From Streptomyces uncialis (GTDB lineage: Bacteria; Actinomycetota; Actinomycetes; Streptomycetales; Streptomycetaceae), in assembly GCF_036250755.1 (NCBI RefSeq), contig NZ_CP109583.1:7930001-7994000 (forward strand): a stretch of 64,000 nucleotides of DNA. The letters run 5' to 3'. The notes below the pieces were generated by a model. The model had not been told where the DNA came from and did not search any database. It saw only the letters and a program-made list of their open reading frames with translations. Below, piece by piece: positions 8,317 to 16,660 of the stretch (position 1 is the first letter of the stretch; every line of letters starts with the position of its first letter). A program made the position numbers and the translations under genes.

Positions 8317-8493
8317 CTACCAGCTTCTGATCTCACCCCGGACAGCGGCGGCCCATTCGGTGACGAGGGCCTCGTAGGTGCGCCGCTCCTCGACCGTCAG
8401 ACGACCACCGGTCCGAAGCCAAAGGTCGCGGATCTGTTCGTTCAGCGACTCGGCGGAACGCACGCAACCGGAGTGCTCTTGGATGCGGGACAT
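8317..8493 (-). CDS. Conserved-looking 58-residue small protein
   Basis: Starts ATG 8493 (MSRIQEHSGCVRSAES), ends TAG 8317, 58 residues. Composition is balanced and soluble, with an acidic/basic helix (NEQIRDLWLRTGGRLTVEERRTYEALVTEWAAAV) quite unlike the Arg/Pro-rich shadow frames around it. A -10-like TAAGCT at 8506-8501 lies 7 nt before the ATG with no Shine-Dalgarno, suggesting a leaderless mRNA as for the tetR gene here. Local GC is lower than average. I do not recognise a family. It is co-directional with and 53 bp upstream of the NTF2-like gene. Confidence 0.6.
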   Translation of the reverse strand: MSRIQEHSGCVRSAESLNEQIRDLWLRTGGRLTVEERRTYEALVTEWAAAVRGEIRSW

Positions 8494-8899
8494 GACACGA
8501 AGCTTAGGCGCTCGTTCTGACGATCCGCTACGCCTTGCCTACAGATCATCACTGTACGCGAGGTGCTGCGGAGCGCTTTCGGGGGTGAACCTGCTGGTCA
8601 GCAGGGGTTACCGCCGGTTGGCGGGGCGTCAGGTCCCGACGAAGGCTGTGAGGGAACTCTCTCTTTCGAGGCCAATTCGTGAGGTCCGAGGGGGTTTTGT
8701 GCGCGCCCGCACGAGGTAGGCGAAGGGTCTTGCCGCCGCCCGCGGACACCGTCCGGCGCCCGCCGCGCCCCGCCGGACACCGTCCGGCGCCCGCCGCGCC
8801 CCGCCGGACGCCGTCCGGCGCGCGGCCGTTGCCCGTCCCCCGTTGCCCCGTCGGCGCGGTCGAGGCACCCCGCACGCCGTACCCGGGAGAGATCCGTCC
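8494..8899. other. Intergenic region with a 31-bp tandem repeat
   Basis: 406 bp between the small-protein gene and the 3' end of the merR-HEAT gene. The part near 8494-8620 is relatively AT-rich and should hold the promoter of the small-protein gene. The part at 8744-8826 holds 2.6 copies of a 31-bp repeat. I see no convincing gene. Confidence 0.5.
8744..8826. repeat. 31-bp tandem repeat, about 2.6 copies
   Basis: Unit beginning GGACACCGTCCGGCGCCCG starts at 8744, 8775 and 8806 with near-identity (the third copy has GGACGC for GGACAC). Each unit has the dyad GGACNCCGTCC. Noncoding, downstream of the merR-HEAT gene on its transcribed strand. Confidence 0.8.
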
Positions 8900-9898
8900 T
8901 CAAGCGTCGCGCTTCCGCAGGACGTACGCGGCGGTGAGCGAGACCGCGCGGTCCTCGTCGTGCGACAGTTCCACCAGGGCACGGGACGCCGTGGCTCCCG
9001 GGATGTTCGCGAGCGCCTGCGCCAGCCGCCGACGCGTGGACGGTCCGGCGCCCTCGTGCGCGAGGCGGTCGACGAGCCCGGCGGCGATCCGGTCCGCCGA
9101 CCCGGGACGGCTCGCCAGCGCGCCCAGCGCGTCGGCCGCCTCGACGTCGTTGGTCCCCTCGGCGACCATGGCGATGAGCGTCGGGACCGCGTCGGTCGCC
9201 CCCCGGGCCCCGAGTGCCAGAGCCGCGTATCCGCGGACCGCCATGTCGGGATGGGCGAGGGCGTCCCGCAGCAGCGCGGTCGCCTCGTCGTCCGGGATCT
9301 CGGTGAGGGACCGGACGGCACGCAGCCGCACCTCGGCCACCGGTGAGCCGAGGCCCTCCGCCAGCAGCGCCCCGCCGCCGTCCGATCGTGCCAGAGCCCA
9401 TCGGAGGGCTCCGGCGACGTTCGGGTCCGACTCGGTCAGCACCGCCTCGACCAGTGCCTCCACCGGCACCGGGACCTCGTCGGAGGAGGACAGGGCCGCC
9501 CTCTGACGGGTGCCGGGGCTCTCCGAACCCAGCGCCTGGAGAAGCGCGACGACCTGGAGGACGTCCTGCCAGCCACCGGGCTCCGCGGCCCCGATCCGGC
9601 GCAGCCGGGTCAGCAGTTCCGTCTCACGGGCGATACGGTCCCGGGTCCGGTGGACGAGATCGTCCACGAGCGCGGAGGGCGCGAAGCCGGGATCGTCGAG
9701 CGCCTGCCCGACCTCGCGCAGCGACAGCCCCAGGGACCGCAGGCTCTCGACGTGGAAGATCCGCCGGATGTCCTCGCCGGAGTACTCGCGGTACCCGGCG
9801 CCGCTACGACCCGTCGGCCGCACCAGCCCGAGCGAGTCGTAGTGCCTGAGCATGCGGGCGCTGACCCCTGACCGCCGGGCCACCTCACCGATCAGCAC
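8900..9898 (-). CDS. MerR-family regulator fused to HEAT repeats
   Basis: 332 residues. The N-terminal 70 residues are a standard MerR winged helix (LIGEVARRSGVSARMLRHYD, then GYREYSGEDIRRI), followed by the dimerisation coiled coil (about 75-115). Instead of a small ligand pocket, residues 130-330 form HEAT/PBS-type repeats (for example EVRLRAVRSLTEIPDDEATALL, MAVRGYAALALGARGATDAV). HEAT arrays bind proteins or nucleic acid, so the effector may be a macromolecule. Starts GTG 9898, 6 bp after the upstream HEAT gene, so the two are one operon. A MerR-type operator precedes that operon at 10600-10622. Confidence 0.88.
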   Translation of the reverse strand: MLIGEVARRSGVSARMLRHYDSLGLVRPTGRSGAGYREYSGEDIRRIFHVESLRSLGLSLREVGQALDDPGFAPSALVDDLVHRTRDRIARETELLTRLRRIGAAEPGGWQDVLQVVALLQALGSESPGTRQRAALSSSDEVPVPVEALVEAVLTESDPNVAGALRWALARSDGGGALLAEGLGSPVAEVRLRAVRSLTEIPDDEATALLRDALAHPDMAVRGYAALALGARGATDAVPTLIAMVAEGTNDVEAADALGALASRPGSADRIAAGLVDRLAHEGAGPSTRRRLAQALANIPGATASRALVELSHDEDRAVSLTAAYVLRKRDA

Positions 9899-9904
9899 CG
9901 GCTC

Positions 9905-10573
9905 TCAGCCTTCCTGACCGGCCGCGCCCAGGGCCACGACGCGCTTCGCCTCTTCGACCGCGGACTCGAACCCGGCGTCCGGATCGCGCAACAGCCGTTC
10001 CGTGGCGACCGCGTGCGCGCGCACCCCGGGGTCGGGAGCCGTCGCCGCGGCGCGCAGGAGCGGCACGATCACCTCACCGAGCGCGGTCAGCGCCCGGCTG
10101 AGGCTCAGCCGCATGTCACGTCCGCCGCGCCCGAGCCGCGCCGTCAGCGCCGTCGCGAGCCCCGCTTCCTCGCCCTCGGGTACGAGCGCGACCGCCGCCC
10201 GCCAGGCGCTCCGGGCCACCTCGTCGTCGGCGTCGGACAGCAGCGCCGGTGTGATCGCCGGCCACGCCGACCGGTCCCCGATCTTGGACAGCGTGTGCAG
10301 CGCCTGGCTCCGTGCCTGCGCGCGCTCCGAACGGACCTCTTCGAGCAGCGCCGGGACCGTCGTGGACGCGGGATGGCGGGTGAGTGCCCACGTCAGTGCC
10401 TCGCGTACCTGGAAATCGGGTTCGACCGCGCACCGTGCGACGAGCGTGCCGACGAACCGCGGGTCAGGGCTCGTACCGACCGCCAGCGTCACCCTCAGCC
10501 GCACCGACGGGCGGCTGTCCTCCAGTCCCCGAAGAACTCGGATCGTCTCCGCGTCCTGTTGCGGCACGGTCAT
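9905..10573 (-). CDS. HEAT-repeat protein
   Basis: 222 residues made almost wholly of HEAT/PBS-lyase-like repeats: RPSVRLRVTLAVGTSPDPRFV, QVREALTWALTRHPASTTV, QARSQALHTLSKIGDRSAW, then EVARSAWRAAVALV. No catalytic residues are evident. ATG 10573 is preceded by GGAGG with 8-nt spacing (GTG 10582 is in frame but inside that spacing). First gene of a two-gene operon with the MerR-HEAT regulator. The shared repeat type suggests that the two proteins arose by domain duplication or interact. Function unknown. Confidence 0.8.
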   Translation of the reverse strand: MTVPQQDAETIRVLRGLEDSRPSVRLRVTLAVGTSPDPRFVGTLVARCAVEPDFQVREALTWALTRHPASTTVPALLEEVRSERAQARSQALHTLSKIGDRSAWPAITPALLSDADDEVARSAWRAAVALVPEGEEAGLATALTARLGRGGRDMRLSLSRALTALGEVIVPLLRAAATAPDPGVRAHAVATERLLRDPDAGFESAVEEAKRVVALGAAGQEG

Positions 10574-10599
10574 CGGAACCACCTCCTCGACACAGTGAA

Positions 10600-10622
10600 G
10601 ACCTTGTCACCGTGTCAAGGTC
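10600..10622. promoter_or_regulatory. MerR-type operator upstream of the HEAT/merR-HEAT operon
   Basis: Inverted repeat with perfect arms GACCTTG and CAAGGTC around TCACCGTGT; 10 of 11 positions are paired. The minus strand reads ACCTTGACAC..., placing a -35-like TTGACA inside the dyad, as at MerR-activated promoters where the dimer binds in a long spacer. It lies 27 bp upstream of ATG 10573. The -10 is not clear to me. Confidence 0.7.
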
Positions 10623-10705
10623 AACGGCACGGCGACGCCATCGGGCACGCCGAGCGTGGGCACGCCGAGCGGGGGACGGGGAACGGGGAACGCGGGCCCA
10701 GGGCG

Positions 10706-13471
10706 TCAGCGCAGGGGCGCGTCCGTGACCTTGCCCGTGAGGTGCGGGCCCTCCAGCCACTCGTACCCCTTCAGACAGGACATCCGCATCCGCAGCGACT
10801 CCTCCGGTTCGGCCGGTGTGTCGGCGATCGTGGGTACGGACACCTCGGTGCTCGTCACGCCCGCCGGGAGGCCGAGCCAGAGGGAGGGGCTGTCCGTGGA
10901 CAGGGGCCGTTCCGGGTCGGCGGTCAGGCCGAGGCCGGAGAGCCATTCCGTGTCGACGTCCGTCGTGGACAGTTCCGTACCCTCGTCCACCGGCAGGAGG
11001 TCGAACCGGCTGTCGATGACCGTGTCGGCGGGCTGGGACAGCTCCACCCTCCAGGTGAGCTTCTGTCCCTCGGTGACCGAGCCGGCGACCGGGGTCACAG
11101 TGACCGTGGGCATCGGATCGTCGTTCTCGACGAGCAGTCCCCCGGAGGCGCTGCCGACCACCGCGCCGTGTACGGCCTTGGCCGCGATCTCATGGTTGAC
11201 GTCGAGGGCGTAGCGGGGGTTGCCCGCCACCGTGATCGATGTCTCCGGGGAGTCGGCGGCCTTCACCGTCACGGTGCGGATCGTGGACCCGCCGGTCCTC
11301 GGATCGAGAACGGCGAGCTTGATCACGCCGGTGCCCTTCCCGGTGACCCGGACGGGCACACGGTAGGTGAGGCTGCCGGAGTCGCCCTCCTTGACCGTCA
11401 GCCGGCCGATGTCGACACGCGGAAGGGGGACGGGGGCCACCGCCGGGGTGCCGGGACGCCAGCCCCAGGCGTCCATCAGCCAGAACTCGCCGGAGCCGCC
11501 GCGCGGGGTGAGCTCCAGCGACCGTGTCCGCTTGAGGTCGATCCCGGCGCCTACGGCCGCCTTCAGCGGCACCCGGACCTCTCGCGCCCAGTGTCCGGGT
11601 GTCAGACCGGCGCCGGGAACGCCGTTGACGGTGACCTGACCGAGCCTCACCCGCCGGCCGGAGGTGTCGGTGAGGGCGACGTCGAGCCGGGTGCCCCGGG
11701 TGTTCGGCGGCACGATCACCCGCAGGGCGAGAGACTCGGAGCCCGCCAGTGAGAAGGCGCGCTCCGGTGTCAGCCGGACCGGGGTGCCCGGCCGGGTCCA
11801 GCGGGCCGTGACCGCGCCTCGGCCCGGTTCGTCACCGAAGACCGACCAGGACGCGAAATGCGGCGACCCGCCGGACCCGGAACCCGTCAAACAGGCTTGG
11901 GCGGTGTCCGTCGTGATCTGCCGGCACACCCGCCCGTTCGTCACCGGGAGCGGGGCGTCGGGCGTGATCGCCGGGGTGCGGTTCCCGCCGACCGCGTGGG
12001 TCAGCACCTGGACGGGTCCGGCCGAGGGCGCGCTCCGGCCGGAGCCGTCGAGCAGCGGGCGGACCCGGTCGTCGCCCGCGAGGAAGAGCCGCGCCGCGGC
12101 GGCGATGTACGTGGTGCCCGCGGCCTGCTGCCGTTCGGCGCTCAGCCGGGTCGGGGCCCCCGTCGAGCAGACCGGATCGGTGTCGTCCCAGACATCGTCG
12201 AAGGCCGGGACCTCGGACCGGCCGGGCGCCCACTCCGTGTTGAAGTAGTTGTGGTTGGCGCCGACCATGTACACCGCGCTGTGCAGTGCCGTACCCCGGC
12301 CGATACCCCGGGTGCCGTCGACGTAGAGCTGTCCCTGGAGATCGCTCACATCACCGTCGCAGCCCGGCAGGACGGTCATGGAGGGCACGTCCGGCGTGGG
12401 GTTCTGGCCGAAGTTGGTGGGGCCGATCAGTACGGTGCCGCGGATGCGCCAGTTCACCGGCCCCTGGTAGCCGTCCTCGGCGGGCGGCGGCGGGGAGACG
12501 CTGTCGAGGGCCGCCCGGTTGACGCCCTCGCCGCCCCGGGAGTGGCCGACGAGCAGGACCTTGGAGAGGTCGGCGGGCTTCGTCGCGCGTACGGCCGCGG
12601 GGGCCTCGGCGGGGTTCGCGCCCCACTCCGCCCAGCGGGCGAGATGCTGACGCACCAGGGAGGAGCGGGCCTGCGCCCCGAGGTCGGCCGCGCGGTAGTC
12701 CTGCGCGTTGACGCCGTTCGCGGAGACGGAGACCGTCACATACCCCTGGGACGCCAGCCGCCGCTGGTCGTGCAGATGGCCGCGGTAGCTCGGGACCTCC
12801 TGGTGACCCGGCTTGCACGGCCAGCCGAAGGCGGCGCTGCTCTCGCCCGGCTTGTAGCAGGTGGCGGTGCGGCCGTGGAGGAAGAGTGCGAGCGGTCGCT
12901 TGCCCGGCGCGTCCGTCGGACCGACGACCGTGGCACGCATCTCCACCGGCTCGGCGTAGCCCGGCAGCCGCACGGCCTTCAGCTCGTACTCACCGCTGGT
13001 GGTGCGGTACTTCCCCGCGGTACCGGGGTCGACCGCGTTCGCGGGGAACGGCGCCGGGGGCTTCGCCGGGGCGGGCGAACGCCGTTGCGCGGACGGCCGG
13101 TCGGCGCCCGCGGCGTCCAGCCGCCGTGAACCGGCGACCGCCTGGAGTTCGCTCACCGGTCCGGTCCGCACCCCGTCGAGGCGGAGCCGGAAGGTGCGGT
13201 GGTCGGGGGAGGGCATCGGGACACCGAGGGTCCGCCCACCCGACCGGAACTCGACCCGGGCACCGCCCGTGCCCACCGGTTCCGGCGAGCTCCAGACCAG
13301 TTCCCCGCCCTGGAATCGCCACCCTTCCGGCAGCCGCTCGGCGGAGGCTCCCGGAGGAGCGCCGGGTATGGACTCGGCGGGCGGCTGCGCGTGCGCCTGC
13401 CCCGGCGGCGTACCCGCCGCGAGCGCCAGGACCGCCAAGGCGGCTGTCAGCGCGCGTGAGACCTGTCTCAC
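10706..13471 (-). CDS. Large secreted alpha/beta-hydrolase with C-terminal beta-sandwich domains
   Basis: 921 residues. GTG 13471 follows GAGGAG and begins a signal peptide (VRQVSRALTAALAVLALAAG, cleavage near AQA/HAQ). Residues about 190-480 are an alpha/beta hydrolase: oxyanion segment LFLHGRTATCY, nucleophile elbow GHSRGG near 308, and GANHNYFNTEW probably supplying the catalytic His. Cys pairs such as CYKPG/WPCKPG suggest disulfides. The C-terminal third contains beta-rich Calx-beta-like repeats (RLTVKEGDSGSLTYRVPV, SVTEGQKLTWRVELSQPADT). It is likely an extracellular esterase or lipase of unknown substrate. Monocistronic. Confidence 0.85.
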   Translation of the reverse strand: MRQVSRALTAALAVLALAAGTPPGQAHAQPPAESIPGAPPGASAERLPEGWRFQGGELVWSSPEPVGTGGARVEFRSGGRTLGVPMPSPDHRTFRLRLDGVRTGPVSELQAVAGSRRLDAAGADRPSAQRRSPAPAKPPAPFPANAVDPGTAGKYRTTSGEYELKAVRLPGYAEPVEMRATVVGPTDAPGKRPLALFLHGRTATCYKPGESSAAFGWPCKPGHQEVPSYRGHLHDQRRLASQGYVTVSVSANGVNAQDYRAADLGAQARSSLVRQHLARWAEWGANPAEAPAAVRATKPADLSKVLLVGHSRGGEGVNRAALDSVSPPPPAEDGYQGPVNWRIRGTVLIGPTNFGQNPTPDVPSMTVLPGCDGDVSDLQGQLYVDGTRGIGRGTALHSAVYMVGANHNYFNTEWAPGRSEVPAFDDVWDDTDPVCSTGAPTRLSAERQQAAGTTYIAAAARLFLAGDDRVRPLLDGSGRSAPSAGPVQVLTHAVGGNRTPAITPDAPLPVTNGRVCRQITTDTAQACLTGSGSGGSPHFASWSVFGDEPGRGAVTARWTRPGTPVRLTPERAFSLAGSESLALRVIVPPNTRGTRLDVALTDTSGRRVRLGQVTVNGVPGAGLTPGHWAREVRVPLKAAVGAGIDLKRTRSLELTPRGGSGEFWLMDAWGWRPGTPAVAPVPLPRVDIGRLTVKEGDSGSLTYRVPVRVTGKGTGVIKLAVLDPRTGGSTIRTVTVKAADSPETSITVAGNPRYALDVNHEIAAKAVHGAVVGSASGGLLVENDDPMPTVTVTPVAGSVTEGQKLTWRVELSQPADTVIDSRFDLLPVDEGTELSTTDVDTEWLSGLGLTADPERPLSTDSPSLWLGLPAGVTSTEVSVPTIADTPAEPEESLRMRMSCLKGYEWLEGPHLTGKVTDAPLR

Positions 13472-13787
13472 GGTGGTGTCTCCTCGTTCTCGTCGTGCTT
13501 CGGTGCCCCAGGAATCCCAGGGGCACCCCCCGCACCGAGGAGATGCCGACGTGCCGTCATCGGTTGTCCGGCCCCGCGTGCCCTGACAGGAGTCGGACAC
13601 GAGGCTGACAGGTCCCACACAGGTGGCGACCACCGCCGATGTCAGTGGTCGCCCCTAGGCTGTAGGCAACATCAGTCCATGCTGGCTGCGTGAGCTGAGA
13701 GGTCCCGTCCCGGCTGGACAGCGCCTCCGGGACGGGACCGGCATTCCCGCCACCGCGCCTCCGCGCGTCCCGGCCGGGGCCGCCCGC
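13472..13787. other. Intergenic region between uppP and the secreted hydrolase
   Basis: 316 bp. It holds the uppP terminator hairpin (13701-13739) and, presumably, the promoter of the hydrolase gene between about 13480 and 13680; I cannot name a -35/-10 pair with confidence. The hydrolase reading frame stays open to 13633, but the GAGGAG ribosome-binding site and signal peptide fix the start at 13471. Confidence 0.5.
13701..13739 (-). terminator. Hairpin terminator downstream of uppP
   Basis: Perfect 13-bp stem GGTCCCGTCCCGG (13701-13713) with CCGGGACGGGACC (13727-13739), 13-nt loop, 49 bp after the uppP stop. No long T-run follows, as is usual for actinobacterial terminators. Confidence 0.75.
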
Positions 13788-14660
13788 TCAGTGCCCCGAC
13801 TCGCCCGCGTGCGGGCTGAGCACACCGGCTCCCACCAGGATGAACAGCACGATGCCCAGGGCGATCCGGTAGTAGACGAACGGCATGAAGCTCTGGGTAG
13901 TGATGAAACGCATGAACCACGCGATGACCGCATATCCGACAAAGAAGGCGATAAGGGTCGCGAACACCAGTGGCCCCCAGGACACATGACCCTCGCCCGC
14001 GTCCTTCAGCTCGTAGGCCCCCGAGGCGAGGACCGCCGGGATGGCCAGCAGGAACGAGTAACGCGCCGCCGACTCACGGGTGTAGCCCATCAGCAGTCCG
14101 CCGCTGATCGTCGCGCCGGACCGGGACACCCCGGGGATCAGTGCCAGGGCCTGGCAGAAGCCGAAGATCAGACCGTCCCTGACGCCGAGTTCCCGGAGCG
14201 TCTTGCGGGGCCGGGCCGCCCGGTGTTTGCCGCCGCTCTCGTCCCGTGCCGCCAGCCGGTCCGCGACACCGAGGATCACACCCATGACGATCAGGGTGGT
14301 CGCGATCAGCCGCAGATCGCGGAACGGCCCCTCGATCTGGTCCTTGAGGGTGACCCCCAGCACCCCGATGGGCAGCGAGCCGATGATGACCAGCCAGCCC
14401 ATCTGGGCATCATGGTCGCCGCGCATCGACTTGTCCGTCAGCGACCTGAACCACGCCCGTACGATCCGGGTGATGTCCTCCCGGAAGTAGATCAGCACCG
14501 CGGTCTCCGTACCGATCTGGGTGATCGCGGTGAACGCGGCCCCCGGGTCCTCCCAGCCGGCGAACGCGGCGGTCAGCCGCAGATGCGCGCTGGAGGAGAT
14601 GGGGAGGAACTCGGTCAGCCCCTGGACGAGTCCGAGGACGAAGGCTTCGAACCAAGACAT
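13788..14660 (-). CDS. uppP: Undecaprenyl-diphosphatase
   Basis: 290-residue integral membrane protein that dephosphorylates undecaprenyl pyrophosphate to recycle the lipid carrier of cell-wall synthesis; overproduction of the family gives bacitracin resistance. Hallmarks are the N-terminal GLVQGLTEFLPISSSAHL (catalytic Glu, Ser) and the second motif ALIPGVSRSGATISGG with the catalytic Arg. About eight hydrophobic segments are visible. ATG 14660 gives the canonical N-terminus MSWFEAFVLGLVQG, so the longer open frame to 15152 is not used. The Shine-Dalgarno is poor. A hairpin terminator follows at 13701-13739. Confidence 0.96.
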   Translation of the reverse strand: MSWFEAFVLGLVQGLTEFLPISSSAHLRLTAAFAGWEDPGAAFTAITQIGTETAVLIYFREDITRIVRAWFRSLTDKSMRGDHDAQMGWLVIIGSLPIGVLGVTLKDQIEGPFRDLRLIATTLIVMGVILGVADRLAARDESGGKHRAARPRKTLRELGVRDGLIFGFCQALALIPGVSRSGATISGGLLMGYTRESAARYSFLLAIPAVLASGAYELKDAGEGHVSWGPLVFATLIAFFVGYAVIAWFMRFITTQSFMPFVYYRIALGIVLFILVGAGVLSPHAGESGH

Positions 14661-15188
14661 GAAGTAACGGAATCCCGTGCTGATCGGTGCCTGGTCGCGG
14701 GACGCGCGAACCGGAGACGGAGACGGACGATGGTGGACCGGAGCGGGAGCCGGAGCCGGAGCCGGACGGTCCGGGGAGTGGCGGGGCGGGAGCGGTGGCC
14801 CGCGTGTGCGCGGGCTCATCCGGGCGACTGGGTGACTGGGTGACGACGTGGGAACGCTAGGGTCCCCGGGTGAACGGCGGCCCTCCGGAGGCTGACGCGG
14901 GGCCGTACGGGACACGAGCGCGCGCGTACCGGTGTCCGTACCCTCGCGGGACCACCCTGGCCGCCTGCCGCCTGCCGCCTGCCGCCTGCCGCCTGCCGCC
15001 TGCCGCCTGCCGCCTGGGCCCGACCGCCGTCGAGGAGGACCGTCGGCCGGTCCGCCCGCGTACGGCCCGCACGCGTCACCCCCGTACGCCCCGCCCAGGT
15101 CCATCGCCGCCCGGTTCCCGACCAGGTCCGTTTCCGACCGGGCCGCTCCCACCCGGGTCCGGCGCCGCCCCGGGTCCGGCCCGGGGCC
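14661..15188. other. Intergenic region upstream of uppP, with heptanucleotide repeat
   Basis: 528 bp without a believable gene, although several Arg/Pro-rich frames are open. It contains GGAGCC-type short repeats at 14743-14768 and eight exact copies of CCGCCTG at 14961-15016. The uppP promoter must lie near 14670-14850 but is not obvious. Confidence 0.5.
14961..15016. repeat. (CCGCCTG)8 heptanucleotide repeat
   Basis: Eight uninterrupted copies of a 7-bp unit in the uppP upstream region. The period is not a multiple of three, which argues against coding. Such arrays are prone to slippage. Confidence 0.95.
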
Positions 15189-16388
15189 TCAGCGTGGCCG
15201 GGACCGCGCGTGCAGGGTCCGGGCGACCCGGGGTCCCAGCCACCGCTTGAACCGGCGTGCTGACTCCAGCCGCCCCGCCGCGCGGTCGAGCCGGTAGTAC
15301 AGCCCCGGCGGTACATGCGGAAGCAGCGGCGAGTGCCGCTGGCCGAGCAGCGCGAACATCCGCTCGGGCGGCAGCCGCATGTAGCGCGGCAGGTTCTCGT
15401 ACCACTCGGCGCTGTAGCGCGCCGCGCTCTGCGCGGACAGCAGGGCGGACCGCCGCTCCCGCTCGTAGCGCGCCAGCGCGGGCCGCAGCTCGGGCGAGCC
15501 CCGCAGCGCGGCGGCCAGCGCCATCGCGTCCTCCAGCGCCAGGGTCGTGCCCGCGCCGATGGAGTAGTGCGTGGTGTGGGCGGCGTCCCCCAGCAGCACG
15601 AGGTTGTCCCGGTACCAGGCCCGGTTGGTGACCGTGCGGAACGTCAGCCACTGGGCGGTGCCGTCCCGCTGCTCCCGGCCGATCAGCCCGTGCCCGTCCA
15701 GCACGTCCGCGAACAGCTTCTCCAGGGTGTTGAGCCCCTCCGCCTCGTCGGCGCGGTCCAGACCGAGGCCGCGCCAGGTCGCGGGGGAGCACTCGACGAC
15801 ACAGGTGCTCCGGCCGGCGTCGAAGGGGTAGCCGTACGCCCAGATCCAGCCGTGCTCCGTCGGCACGAACGCGAAGGTGAACGACGGGAAGACCTTCGTC
15901 GTGCCGAGCCAGGCGTAGACGTTGCGTCCGGCGGTGACCTCGGTACCGAAGTGGTCCCGGTGGCGGTCGCGCAGGACGCTGTTCACCCCGTCCCCGGCCA
16001 CCACGAGATCGGCCGGGGGCGGCTCGCCGACCTCGTCCTCGAACACCACCCGCACCCCCAGCGCACGCGCGCGTTCGGTCAGCAGACCGAGCACGGTCCG
16101 GCGGCCGATCCCGAACCCCTCGTCACCGGGCTGGACGGTCGTGAAGTCCCCGACACGCGCCACCCCCTGGTGCCAGCTGACGGAGTGTTCGGCGATGGCC
16201 CGCGCGGACTCGGGGTCCCCGGCCCGCAGCCGCTCCAGCAGCGCGCTCCAGTAGGTGACGCCCCAGCCGTACGTCGATCCGGCCGGGTTGCGTTCGTGGA
16301 CGGTGATGTCATGCGACGGGTCCTGCCGCTTCATCAGGATCGAGAAGTACAGTCCGGCGGGCCCGCCGCCGACGCAGGCGACCTTCAC
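15189..16388 (-). CDS. FAD-dependent monooxygenase (VioD-like aromatic hydroxylase)
   Basis: About 399 residues. The FAD/NAD motif VACVGGGPAGLYFSILMKR is at the very N-terminus, DLVVAGDGVNS is the DG motif, and DNLVLLGDAAHTTHYSIGAG is the second FAD site. The overall pattern (short N-terminus, YGWGVTY, GWIWAYGYPF) resembles the VioD / anthraniloyl-CoA monooxygenase N-domain group that hydroxylates indoles and aromatic CoA esters. I pick GTG 16388 because GGGAG precedes it by 8 nt and it yields the family-like start MKVACVGGG; ATG 16400 or TTG 16427 would add 4 or 13 residues. No biosynthetic partner genes adjoin it. Confidence 0.85.
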   Translation of the reverse strand: MKVACVGGGPAGLYFSILMKRQDPSHDITVHERNPAGSTYGWGVTYWSALLERLRAGDPESARAIAEHSVSWHQGVARVGDFTTVQPGDEGFGIGRRTVLGLLTERARALGVRVVFEDEVGEPPPADLVVAGDGVNSVLRDRHRDHFGTEVTAGRNVYAWLGTTKVFPSFTFAFVPTEHGWIWAYGYPFDAGRSTCVVECSPATWRGLGLDRADEAEGLNTLEKLFADVLDGHGLIGREQRDGTAQWLTFRTVTNRAWYRDNLVLLGDAAHTTHYSIGAGTTLALEDAMALAAALRGSPELRPALARYERERRSALLSAQSAARYSAEWYENLPRYMRLPPERMFALLGQRHSPLLPHVPPGLYYRLDRAAGRLESARRFKRWLGPRVARTLHARSRPR

Positions 16389-16479
16389 ACGCGCTCCCAT
16401 GAGTGACACAAGGTGAATGATGGGCAACGCAGAGTAGCAGTAGGCAGGTGTGGCCGAACGGCTCCCCCGCGCGCGAAGA

Positions 16480-16650
16480 GAGCCTGCCGATCAGAAGCCG
16501 GGGAACCGCGCGAGCGTGAGCCGCAGAAGCGTGCTGGGTGCGAGCCGGGGAACCGTGCTGGGCGTGAACCGGAGAAGTGCGCCGAGAGTGAGTCGGGGAC
16601 CGCGCGAGCGTGAACCGGGAGGTGCGCCGAGAGTGGGTCGGGGACCGTGC
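16480..16650. repeat. Degenerate GTGAACCGG/GTGAGTCGGGGACCG repeats
   Basis: In the 270-bp gap between the FAD monooxygenase start and the 3' end of the TVP38 gene, short imperfect units (GCCGAGAGTG(A/G)GTCGGGGACCG at 16577 and 16627; GCGTGAACCGG variants) recur every 25-50 bp. Frames through it are Arg/Glu-rich and lack ribosome-binding sites. The monooxygenase promoter should be near 16400-16480. Confidence 0.55.
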
Positions 16651-16660
16651 TGAGCGCGGG

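Noticed and set aside
13456..13471. Palindrome GTGAGAC-CT-GTCTCAC at the start codon of the secreted hydrolase
   Set aside because: It coincides with the first codons (GTG AGA CAG GTC TCA), and a single copy with no partner site is weak evidence for an operator.
14870..15250. Plus-strand frames across the CCGCCTG array as a repeat-protein gene
   Set aside because: The heptamer period shifts frame each unit, all frames stay open only because of GC content, and no start signal exists.
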